Below the pieces are notes generated by a model. That model was given only the letters and a program-made list of their open reading frames with translations. It did not search any database and was not told where the DNA came from. Positions 1-9,677 of a stretch of DNA of 64,000 nt are shown here, piece after piece. A program made the translations under genes and the position numbers. Source of the stretch: Zygnema cylindricum (Eukaryota; Streptophyta; Zygnematophyceae; Zygnematales; Zygnemataceae); the NCBI GenBank assembly GCA_037447655.1, contig JBBHKE010000541.1, positions 248,001 through 312,000 of the forward strand, in the 5' to 3' direction. The stretch's first letter is position 1. The number at the start of each line of letters is the position of its first letter.

Positions 1-1272
1 GCCTGCGTCGTAAGATGAGTGGCCTGACTTTGAGTTTGTCCTCCAGCAGAGGGACGTGTCCTATAAAGTGGAGCTACCTGTCCACTAGGAATCCCTCCTG
101 ATCACTGTCTAGCCTCCTGAATGAGGAGCAGTTCGTGTTCCAATGCCTTCTTCCTTTCCTCTTCAAGAGCATCCCAGTCTATTGTGACGGGTCTGACCTC
201 CACCGTAGCCTTACTCTACCACTGAAAGAAATCAACCAGCTTCTATGTGCTGCTCACGAAAGCCGAGAGATCGGCTATCCCCAAACCCGATACCTAGGGG
301 TCTGTGGGTCTCGAACGCCGCAACCCTTCGAAAGGTCGAACAACCAGTGCAGATGGAGACAGGCAGCTTGGAGAGACTGAGGCAGAAGGGAAGAACGGCT
401 CCTTTTTAGGTCGGGGAGCAAAACTGCCCTTGCTGTCTTGGTGGTCGAACCGGTGCACCCTCTTAGGCTCTGGTAACCCCGGCTTGCTGGTTCCTTCCCC
501 GGCCGAGCCCGAGAGGTCTCCTTGCCCCTAGACGGTCTACTGGTTGTAATTTCCTGAGATTGTGTGGGCTGCTGGTGTGAAGTTTATGGCATCCCCTGTT
601 GCTCCCAGACTGAGGTTCAGGAGCCGCTCTCGGACGAACTACTCAGTAGTTCCACTACACCTCCCACTAGGCATACGATCCGGGCTCGATCGGTTCTACC
701 TACCCGCTCCACCAACTCCTGTTTAACCTTTAACTCATGGAGATTGTGAATGGCTAAGATTTCCTTGCGACCTGGCCTGTTAGGATCTACCAAAATTGTA
801 GGATCCATGTACATCTCAGCTATCGGAGCCTTAGATCTCGTATAGCGCCCTGCTTCGGGAGGGTGACCAGGGACCGATTCCTTATGGGCCAAACCCTTCC
901 TACATGTTTTAGGAGATAACGTATGTGTCTCAATCTTCTCCGCGGCCCGAGCCCTGGCATCATCTTACAACGTAGGGAAGTTCTTGGGAGAAAAGACAAA
1001 GGGGGTGGAGGAGAGGGCTGCATCACGTGTTGTTTTGGAGAAGTCTCAGCTGTAACAGCCTCAGGCATAATTTCCTCGAGAAACTGCTCTATGTTTAAGG
1101 TTATGGCCACGGAGACGAATTCCTCGGGCACCTGTGACTCTTCCTCTTGTGCAAATGCTTCTTGCCACTCCCGCTCTTCCGGACTGACACCTGAAAGATC
1201 CCTATCCTGAACTTCTCCTCCTCCCCTAGCTGACCTGAACAGAGGAGCTAAATCCCTTGATGAAAGTACCAC
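1..1272 (-). pseudogene. decayed reading frame of unknown family
   Basis: Reading the minus strand from 1272, an open stretch of 150 codons starts MVLSSRDLAPLF and is rich in Glu and Pro. Around 880-890 the frame changes and continues as a second stretch (892 to 617) beginning MAHKESVPGHPPEAG. Further down a third frame holds a Glu/Lys-rich, coiled-coil-like stretch at about 90-200, with stops on either side. The order and even composition suggest one old protein broken by at least two frameshifts and several stops. I do not recognise a domain. A retrotransposon gag or an unknown repeat-encoded protein is possible; the window edge cuts the rest. Confidence 0.35.
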
Positions 1273-2329
1273 ACCCTAAGCACCTATCCTCTTTATCCTA
1301 AGGGGACAGGTTGCTTTTTTAGTACAGTGCTAATCCACCAGAAGCCCACTAAATGCTACACCCCTAAGCACTCTCCAAAGAATGGAAATGAGAATGCCAG
1401 TCGTCAAATCTTGCCCACAAGAACTCATGACAGCAACCAGGGACGACCACTACATTGCGCAAATAACTCCTACTCAAAAATATAGAAACAATAAAAATCG
1501 GCTCTTTCATATTAAACAATATCACCTTGCCCCAGAGAATAGAAATAAAGATAGAAATCAATGATAATGGTGAAGCAAGCTCACATACCCCAGAGTGCAA
1601 CGATGACAAAACTCAGAAGAGGAAACCTCTCCAAATTATTTCGAATACAAATATGATTCTCCCTCACCCCTCGGTTCCGCCGTACGGATCCGACCAGACT
1701 CTTCTTAGTTTCAAATAGCGAAAGTACAAACCGCCCAAAGAGAGGATAGTGCCAACCACCCACCCGAGCTACGATTTCCACAAAAGACAATCCAAAACAA
1801 AGATGGCAATAAAGTCCACGACATAATGCAACAGTTCTCCAACAGAAAGATTGCTTCGATTCTCTAGGGGTTTTCTCCGTAGACAGTACTGAAAAAGCAA
1901 CCTGTCTCCTTCAGCCCCAAGTGCCTTATACAACCAAAGTTTGTCCTACATCAGGTGCCAAAGTCAAAACAATGCCAAAAGCCAATCAGCAACCAGCAAT
2001 TGTTATCGTACTGACATAACACAAAATAGGTTGTACTACACTCAGGGCAAAAAGTTAGGCGATTGGCTCCGGCAAGATTTGCAGCCTAAGGTCCTCCTAT
2101 GGTACATTAATCGGCCAAAAAGTCCTTAATTGACGTGAAACCGCCTAAATTTCACCCAACGTAATAAATGCTCTTCCCGTCTCTTGGGCATGAACTAACA
2201 TCCTACTGACAGCTAACAACAGAATCTAAAAGCCAATCCCAAAGGTTACGTGACTTTCCACAATGTACCCCTCCACTGGAGCTCCATAGAACAGATGCCA
2301 TGTCATGGAGCCGCCACCGTTGCAACGGA
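1273..2329. other. no gene seen
   Basis: Only short unrelated frames on both strands. I see no domain, RNA gene or clear repeat here. Confidence 0.5.
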
Positions 2330-3120
2330 CTAACTTCGCCGTTCCACCTCTATTTGAGATGAACTAAAGTGCGCTTCCACTTCCCTGTACGCAGGGGTTC
2401 GTACGTGGTGGAATGAGGCCCCGGAAATCCTAAGAGTAGAAATGTGCCGAAAATGCACACGAGCTTGATAGGGCTGATATTCTCGTGCCTCTTGCCCCAT
2501 GATTCCATGACACACTCGAGGCTCCAACTCATGAAACTGAGGGCTAACGTCTCCTTGGCGTAGACGTCAGGTCTTGGTGCGGTCATCACATTCTTTAACG
2601 TTGTGAATCGACATTGGATTCTGTACTGCCCTTTGTATGCTGTTTGGTGCTGGTAGAATTTGGTTCCCGCTCGTCCCATGACCATCGATCGTCATTCACG
2701 ATGCCCCCGGGATTCTGTCATAGTCGCGGAGTCCTTGGGAGCGTATTTGTGAGATGACCTTTGCTGTACGGGCGCCCTTGCTTCTCCGGACTAGCTACGC
2801 TTTCCATGAAAAAGTCAGTTCGGCCTTACAACGCACCCCGCCTCCGTGTTGATTGTCACTCGGACCCGTATTGTCTTGTGAATTCTCGTCCGTTGACCCG
2901 GCGATCCCTTTCCTAGAATTCATCATTTCGGCCCATCGGTCTTGTATTGTCGGGGTCGTTTGTACAGACCCGGATCTCGTCGTTCTCTTGTTCCTTGCCG
3001 CCTCGATTCGATCCTCTCCAAAACCCCTCTTCCATCCGATACCTCCAATTTTTTCCCCGGTTGAGTTTCCCGGCAGCCGGGCCTGACTAGGTGGTTGCCT
3101 TTCGGACATTTGCCAGACAA
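2330..3120 (-). pseudogene. decayed reading frame, unknown
   Basis: Two stretches lie in line on the minus strand: 3109-2795 (104 codons, Arg/Gly/Gln rich, starting MSERQPPSQARLPG) and 2685-2350 (111 codons, starting MVMGRAGTKFYQHQ). A second frame overlaps each of them. No motif is recognisable. The charged low-complexity N-terminal part resembles the disordered start of many gag-like proteins, but that is only a resemblance. It may belong to the same decayed unit as the relic at 1-1272, which lies downstream on the same strand. Confidence 0.25.
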
Positions 3121-4484
3121 ATGCCGAGGGGGGGGGGAGAGTGATAGGTCGGTGGAAGGGAGGGGTTTGTAACTCTCTTGGATGGCTTATTGGATGCTAG
3201 GAGGGGAAGGAGAGGACTTAGTATTTCCCAATTAGACGGATTGATGCAACTTAATGTACAGCGACATGATTTCAGTTCCGAAAATCCTTTCTCTACACCG
3301 TGTATCGCTATTAGTGTTAATGTTTTATTTGCCGCTTAAAACATCTTTTCTCCGTGCACTCTCGCTGGTTTGTTGACCCGACGGTCTCGTTTTGAAGGCA
3401 AGATTCTCACCTTCTGTCTCAAATCGAGATTCAACAGGAGTGAAGGGAGAAAAATTGTTCACTATTGTTAAAGGGATACACGGTGTACCTTTGTGGAATG
3501 GCCAAAAGTTAGGTTTTATGGTACCCAAATTTCAGTTTATGTCAGATTTCCGCTTAGTCAACCACAATGGGTCATGCCCCCAAGCGGTGGAGTAGGTGAA
3601 CAAAAAAAAAAAAAAAGGGGAGTTAGCAAATTGCACATGTTTTCCTTTCTTACCACACACGTACAATTTTTCAGGTTAGTTTCTGCCTTCAGTTTTTTGT
3701 TCCCATGCACTTGAACAGTTTACGGTCGAACTTTCTTAAAAATCTTTCTCATCAAGAAACCACTAGCTCTGGGACTATTTTGTTTTTTAGTTTGCATGTT
3801 TTTTCGGCAACGATAAAAGAGTGTTGTTTATGATGTAATCTTTCCTCTAGTTTTGCTTTGTCGTTTGTGACTGGTTCAAGTGTGCTTGGAAATATTTTAC
3901 GAATTCTTTCACATTGAAACGGATACAAACCGGTGTAAAATACAGTGTGTTTAAGGTTCTAAAGGACACAATACAAAAATTTATTTGCATCGAAAGACTA
4001 CGAAGGATTTTTTTTTAGACATGTTTTTTAAGAAAACATTTCAAATACAAAAAGAATCCTCCCAGACGGTGAAGGTAAGACAAAGATACTATCTAAGGAG
4101 CGAATAAATCATTCTAACAAACCAATAAAACCAGACAGAAAAAGAGAGAGAATAAACTCTGGATAAAAAAAAGGATGAAAGAAATTGAAGTTTCAAAATA
4201 ATCGACAAGTACAATTGTACATTTTATAAAATTCAACAATCAGACTTTATTAAGAAACTGTGATGGTAAATCACCCAAGTAAAAAGGAGGTTACAAAAAA
4301 AAAAAAAAAATTAAGACAACAAATAATTTCATGACCCTGTTGTGTACTATTCTACAATTTTGTCTTGACCTGCTTGTGAGCACTTCCTTTCGTTTTTGTC
4401 TTTTCCTCCAGTTTTGTCCCATGCAGAGAAGCCGGTGCCGCCCTTCTCTCTGCCAACCAAACTCGCCCACAACATTCACACTCC
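3121..4484. other. AT-rich intergenic, no gene seen
   Basis: Contains a G-run near 3127 and poly-A runs near 3602 and 4295, with many short frames of no recognisable content. Nothing supportable as a gene. Confidence 0.5.
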
Positions 4485-4513
4485 AAAAAAAAAAGGGGGG
4501 GGGGGGGGGGGGG
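4485..4513. repeat. A10-G19 homopolymer pair
   Basis: A run of ten A is followed directly by nineteen G. It is a possible G-quadruplex nucleus on the plus strand and a likely site of length error in assembly. Confidence 0.85.
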
Positions 4514-4595
4514 AGAGACAACTCCCATGCCACTTAAGGCAACACTGGGACGGAGCCAAGCAACAATTCAAATCAGCTCCAAAGGAGTCTCCTAT

Positions 4596-5330
4596 CCTCT
4601 TCCTTCCCTCACACACCCTCGACTTATCATTCATTCATTTGTTCACACATCTCCTTCTTTTTGCCTCCCTCTCCTCTCCCTCCTCTCATACCTTCCTGCC
4701 CTCCCTCACCACCACCTCCTTTCGCCTTCTACACCTTCCCCTCTCCCTATCTCATCCTCATCTCCCTCTCCCTCCCCCTCCCCCTCCCCAACCCCATCTC
4801 CCCTCTCCCTTCCCTCTCCCATTCTTATCTCCCCTCTCCCTCCCCTCTCCTTCTCTCGCTCACGCACACACATATGTAACAACTCGTAACTCTTTACCTT
4901 TATCCTCTCCTCCTCCTCCTCCCTCCCATCCATCCCCATCCTCCATTATCGCTCGTTTTCTCTTCTCCCTCTTCTCCGTCTTTTTCCTGGAGCCTTCTGG
5001 CCGTGCCTCCGAAGGGGAGGAGGGAAGCAAGGAAACCACCTCTGTCATTCCAAAAAGTGACTCTCTCTCCCTCCCCCCCCCCCCCCACCCCCCACAACCC
5101 CCCCACAAAAAAAAGAAAAACACTAATGAGTACAAAATTGTTTAGTATGCCTTACGCCCAAAAAAACTGCGCCACCTCCCTTCCTCTCCCCTTCCCTCCC
5201 TCCCTCCCTCCATTCCCTCTTCCTTGCATCCCAGCGTCTCTCCCTCCAGCCCCCATTTCTTCCCTCCTTCCACTCCATCTACTCTCTCCCTCCTCCCCTT
5301 CAAAAAAGAGGTAAATTCGTGTCTCACCTT
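4596..5330. repeat. poly-pyrimidine tract (CT/CCCT-rich)
   Basis: About 700 bp of almost pure C and T on the plus strand, made of irregular TCCC, CTCC and CCCTCT units with short interruptions (for example around 4990-5060). Open frames of up to 249 codons in it encode only Ser/Pro/Leu and are by-products of composition. Confidence 0.85.
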
Positions 5331-5489
5331 TCCCAGTTTGTTTGGGGGGTAAAGGAAGTCGATTTCCCTCCTCAATTTGGGCAGCACCTCTCTCTCCCCT
5401 CCCCTCTCCCTCTCCCTCTCCCTGCCCCCCTATCACACAGCTGGCACACCACATAATGGGTCTGGCTGCCGCAGTTATATTAAAAAATA

Positions 5490-5541
5490 AAGGAGGGGGG
5501 GGGGAGGGGAGGGGGGGAGGGGAGGGGGGGAGGGAGAGGGC
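5490..5541 (+). repeat. G-run cluster with quadruplex potential
   Basis: Six to eight runs of 4 to 10 G separated by single A bases. Each four successive runs satisfy the usual intramolecular G-quadruplex pattern with one-base loops. Confidence 0.8.
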
Positions 5542-5699
5542 AAGGGAAGAAACACAAAAAAAATCAGAAACTGCTTGAGAAAGGGACAAAGCACAAAAAA
5601 AGACAAAAAACAAACAGGAATGACAAAAACTGCAGAAAAAAAGGGAGAGGCAAAAAATCGTTAATTTTCTAACCACACTAAATTATGTTTTCAATCTTA

Positions 5700-5830
5700 T
5701 GCAAAAAAGAAAAAAAGAAAAAAAGAAAAAAAAGAAACAGTTTCCTTTCCCCTTTCCCCTTCCCCCTTCTCCCCTATTTCCTCTCTCCCTCACATCCCCC
5801 CCCACACTCTCCCCCTCCCCCCCCTGCCAA
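5700..5830. repeat. A/G tract followed by C/T tract
   Basis: An AAAAAGAAAA-type purine tract (5702-5738) passes into a C/T tract (5740-5826). The strand bias flips in the middle, giving a purine-to-pyrimidine switch. Confidence 0.7.
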
Positions 5831-5885
5831 GAAAAGAACAGGAAAAACCCGACAGAAAATCTGTTCATTATTCCAATTTATTTAA

Positions 5886-6165
5886 AAAGGGGAGGAGGCA
5901 GGAGAGGGAGAGGGAGAGGGAGAGGGAGAGGGGAGAAAGGCACCTGCCCCTGGCTGGTCGTCTGTGTTGGGCAGCACCACAAAGAGTGTGGAGGGGGGCA
6001 CGGGCTGCAACACCAGGGGGAGGGAAGCGCCTGAGGGGGTGGAGAGAGAGAGAGAGAGGGGGAGGAAGTGGGAAGGGGGAGGAAGAGGAGGAAAGCGAGG
6101 AAGAGGGAGAGGAAAGCGAGGAAGAGGGAGAGGAGAGCGGAAGGAAGGACAACAGGGAGAGGATT
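5886..6165. repeat. poly-purine tract (GGGAGA/GGAAGA)
   Basis: Regular GGGAGA units at 5902-5932 and GGAAGAGG/GGAAAGCGA units at 6060-6150, separated by about 100 bp of mixed sequence. Confidence 0.75.
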
Positions 6166-6507
6166 TGAAAATTTGAATTAGTAAGCTCCATGGGAAGCAC
6201 AACAGATGACGGGAGGAAAAACCCACAGGAAAAGGTCTCAGAAGAAGACAAAACAATACAAAAGGCCAAAGACGACCCGGAACAGACAAGATGACACAGA
6301 AAAGACAAGAAACAAGACACCACAAATGACAACATAGTCCGAAAAGATGATATTGCAGAAAAAGACAAACGGCTTTTGTACCGTTTTTGAGGAGAAAGTT
6401 CCCCACGGGCCTTCCGCCTTCTCTAGTTTCCAGAGCGTCACGTCCCAGGACCCATTGGGAGCCCTCCAAGTGCTGGGCCGTCACCTAAAGACAAACAACC
6501 AGCTTCA

Positions 6508-6613
6508 AAAACACTAAATCATCCTTGAAAAAACCCTAAATTGCCCTTGAAAAACCCTAAATCATCCTCAAAAAATCCTACATCATCCTTGAAAAACCCT
6601 AAATCATCCTTAA
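6508..6613. repeat. five-unit ~21-bp minisatellite with CCCTAAA cores
   Basis: Five imperfect copies of a unit close to CCCTAAATCATCCTTGAAAAA follow one another. The first four letters vary between copies (CACTAAA, CCCTAAA, CCTACAT). CCCTAAA is the complement of the plant-type telomere heptamer, but here it occurs once per unit, not in series. Confidence 0.8.
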
Positions 6614-7440
6614 CGAGCCAAAGAAAATTTGTAAAACGATTTTTTTCTTTATTTTTTCAAACTCAAAACCTTCGCAAAACCTAAACATTTATAGAAATTT
6701 TGTAATGGGAATCGAGAGGAGCCCAAAAGAGCCAACGCCAGTCAAAGGGTGCCAGAGGAGAAAGAAAAATTAGGTTAAAAATCTTAGCAATAGGCGAAGA
6801 AAATACCAAACGAGGAAAGTAAAGAAGAGGCAAAAAAAGTGGCAAGGACTAATATCTGCTGAAACACTGATTCACAAAGTGGAAAACTTTTGTTTAACTA
6901 TGCATTAGCGCCGTTAAAATCCACAATAAATATTTTTATTTGTCATTTCCTCCATTCGAGACATACAACTCAAAAAGTACATTCCAAAAACCACAAATCC
7001 CCTGTCAAAAGTTAAAAGTCAAAAGTCAAAAGATAAAAGTAAACACAAAAAAGAACCACAACAAAAAGTCAAACCTGTTTCGAATCCGGAAGTTGAAAAA
7101 GACAAAGTTCCATGTCCTCGTCCAAGAGAGAATCTCTTTCGAAATGCTTTTTACCGTTGAGTTTATAGGAAGCGGGAATCTGGAAGCTGCCATTGTCACA
7201 ACAGGTAAAAACAAAAGCACAAACGAACAGAATTGACTCAGTACACGGACACAAAAGGTCAAAAATGGGACAAAAAAAAAACGCAATTGAACCAAAAAAA
7301 ATCCACAGGACACTTAAAATTCTACACTGTCCCCCTCCAGCAGTTCCGGTCCTGACAGGTTATCCTAATTCTGAAGGATCTCTTCCTACGTTACAGCGAC
7401 GGTGGGCCTCGTGAAGGGGGCACCCCACGCTAGGAAAAAT
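6614..7440. other. intergenic with a short 7-bp repeat, no gene
   Basis: A-rich sequence. At 7004-7038 there are five units of the form GTCAAAA with small changes. No gene is supportable. Confidence 0.5.
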
Positions 7441-7469
7441 ACTGTGGATTAGTGAGGACTTCATCCATG

Positions 7470-8272
7470 GAGAGGAGAAGAGAGAGAGGCATAGGGAGAG
7501 AGCGAGAGGGGGAGAGAGGGAGAAAGGGAGAGGAAGAGAGAGGGAGAGAGAGAGGGAGAGATGGGAAGTGAGGGAGAGGGGGGAGAGAGGGGGAGAGGGA
7601 AAGAGCGAGAGGGAGAGAGAGCAAGAAGGAGAAAGAGGGAGAGAACAAGCCCGGGCGAGGGAGAAAGAGGGAGAGAACAAGCCCGGGCGAGGGAGAAAGA
7701 GGGAGAGAGCAAGCCCGGGAGAGGGAGAAAGAGGGGGAAAGGGAGAGGAAGAGGGAGGGAGAGAGGGAGAGAGAGGGCGGAAAGGGACGAAGAGAGACCG
7801 GGGGGGGAGAGGGAGAGAAGAGGGAGAGGGAGGGAGAGAGAGCGGGAGAGAGAGAGGGACAAAGTGGGGAAAAAGAGGAAGAGGGGAAGAGAAAAAGAGG
7901 GAGATGGGGGGAGAGAGAGAAAGGAGAGAGAGGGAAAAAGAGAGGGAGAGAGGGGGGGGAGGGGGGGGAGGGAGAGGAGAGGGAGAGAGAGGGGGAGAGA
8001 GAGAGGGAGGGAGAGGGAGAGGTGGAGAGGGAGAGGGAGAGGAGAGGGAGAGAGAGAGGAGGAGAGAGAGAGGGGGTGAGAGATGAGGCAGAGAGAGAGA
8101 GAGAGGGGGTGAGAGATGAGGCAGAGAGAGAGGGAGGGGGAGGGGAGGAAGAGGGGGAAGGGGAGGGGAGGGGAGGGGAGGGAGAGGGGAGTGGGAGTGG
8201 GAGAGGGAGAGGGAGAGGGAGGGGGAGTTGGAGAGGGAGGGGGAGAGGGAGAGGGAGAGGGAGAGAGGAAAT
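7470..8272. repeat. 800-bp poly-purine tract with internal tandem units
   Basis: Almost pure G and A on the plus strand (GAGAGG, GGGAGA units). Inside it, a 32-bp unit containing CAAGCCCGGG is repeated three times at about 7641-7736. A unit containing GGGGTGAGAGATGAGGCAGA is duplicated at about 8070-8130. Open frames of 172 to 282 codons on both strands are compositional artefacts (Arg/Glu/Gly or Ser/Leu/Pro only). Confidence 0.9.
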
Positions 8273-8277
8273 ATTCA

Positions 8278-8574
8278 AGGGTTTTAAAAGCTTACATCAG
8301 GGTTTTCCAACATGTGGGAGTGTTATAGAAGTCATAGAGGGTTTTTTAAGGTCTAGCGTTACATTGCCAAAGTTGAAGTTTTAGGAATTTAGTGGTGTCC
8401 TACGGTATTTTAGCGTTGTTAGGGTTTTCTAAGACAAGAAAGAATAGGGAAAATGGAAAAACCATCGAGGTTTCTGTAGTTTTTATTAGGTGTTTTTAGA
8501 ATTGACGGTTTTCTTTGGCATTGACTTCTGTAAGAACTTCAGGTTTTAGGAATTTATTATTTACTACGGTTTTC
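8278..8574. other. GGGTTTT-containing spacer
   Basis: Between two purine tracts, several AGGGTTTT words recur (8278, 8300, 8338, 8430). They resemble the complement of the minisatellite at 6508-6613. No gene seen. Confidence 0.4.
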
Positions 8575-9130
8575 AGGAGAGAGGGGAAGAGAGGGAGACA
8601 GGGAGAGAGCGAGAGAGAGAGTGAGAGAGGGAGAGAGCGAGAGAGAGAGTGAGAGAGGGAGAGAGAGGGAGAGAGTGAGGAGGGGAGAAAGAGAGGCGAG
8701 GCTCCCCACACACCTCCTCTCCCACGCCTTCCTCTACCACCTCTTTCCTCCACTTTTTCTCCTCATTTTCCCCGGAACTGTTTCCCTCCCTCCCTCCTCC
8801 CTATTGTTGTTTTCTACTCTTCCCTCTTCGTGATTCCCGCATTCCTCCCTCTTACCCTCCCTCTCCCCCCTCCTCTCCACTGTTTCTCCCATCCCTTCAC
8901 TTACTTCATCTCCCCCCCCCCCCCCCTCTCTCTCAACCTCTCTTTGTCCGTATCCCCCTTACACACCTTTCTTCCACCATCCCTCGATGAGGGAGCCGAG
9001 GAGAGAAAAAGAGTGGAATAGGGGTAGCCAAAGAGGAGGAGGCGGCGGTTGAGAGGTGAGGAGGAGGGTGGACGGAGGAAGAAGAGGGGAAAGCAGAGGG
9101 CAGAGGAGAAGGCAGAAGGCAAGCGGAGAG
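8575..9130. repeat. GA tract, CT tract and GA tract in series
   Basis: A GAGAGA-rich tract (8575-8695, with a duplicated GAGAGTGAGAGAGGGAGAGA unit) is followed by a C/T tract (8700-8990, including a C-run near 8912). Another purine tract (9000-9135) comes next. This belt ends about 500 bp upstream of the kinase start codon. Confidence 0.75.
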
Positions 9131-9599
9131 GAAAGATGATTTCACCTGAGCACCCGCATGGCCGTATCTCTCCACAAATACAAAAGCGTGCTGCAAATTT
9201 GTACCTAGAAGCTTCCGCCGAAACTTTCCAGTCCAGGCAGCATGCCAAATCGCGTCCTTTCACATGCAAACCAGACGTTAACATACATGTGCAAATGCTA
9301 CAGTACAGTACAGTGTATTCCAGTCAAACGGCGATTGCATATAGCACGGTCGTTCGTCGTTTTAGTTTCACGGACGAAAGTAAGCGAAAGCGGAACTAGA
9401 GTCTTTCTCTCTATGCTCAAGTTCAGAATTTTGAACTTTGGCGCCAGCGCCTTTCCTGCACTCACTGTATTTACAAATGTTGTTGATCTCTTCTGCATTT
9501 AGCCCATGTATTTCCTTCCGTGAAACCCTAAGAATCCTTTAAACGTCTGCCTTTTTCATGAGCATGATAATGTAAATTTGCAAACTGTTTATTAAAAGG

Positions 9600-9677
9600 A
9601 TGCTTTACGTTGAAAGCGAACGTCTCGACTATGGCCCAAGTAAATGGAAAGAACAATGGCCACAGTGTAGAATTTGA
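9600..9677 (+). other. possible upstream ORF overlapping the kinase start
   Basis: An ATG at 9600 opens a 25-codon frame that ends at a TGA at 9675-9677, past the kinase ATG at 9631 and in another frame. A shorter frame (five codons, ATG at 9558) lies just before it. If the mRNA leader covers these, they could lower translation of the kinase. The transcription start is not known, so this is only a possibility. Confidence 0.3.

Noticed and set aside
4396-5145. 249-codon Ser/Pro/Leu open frame
   Set aside because: It lies wholly in the CT tract and has only residues expected from TCC/CTC/CCC codons; no domain.
7430-8278. 282-codon minus-strand frame and 172-codon plus-strand frames
   Set aside because: Purine tract artefacts; a two-letter sequence rarely makes stop codons.
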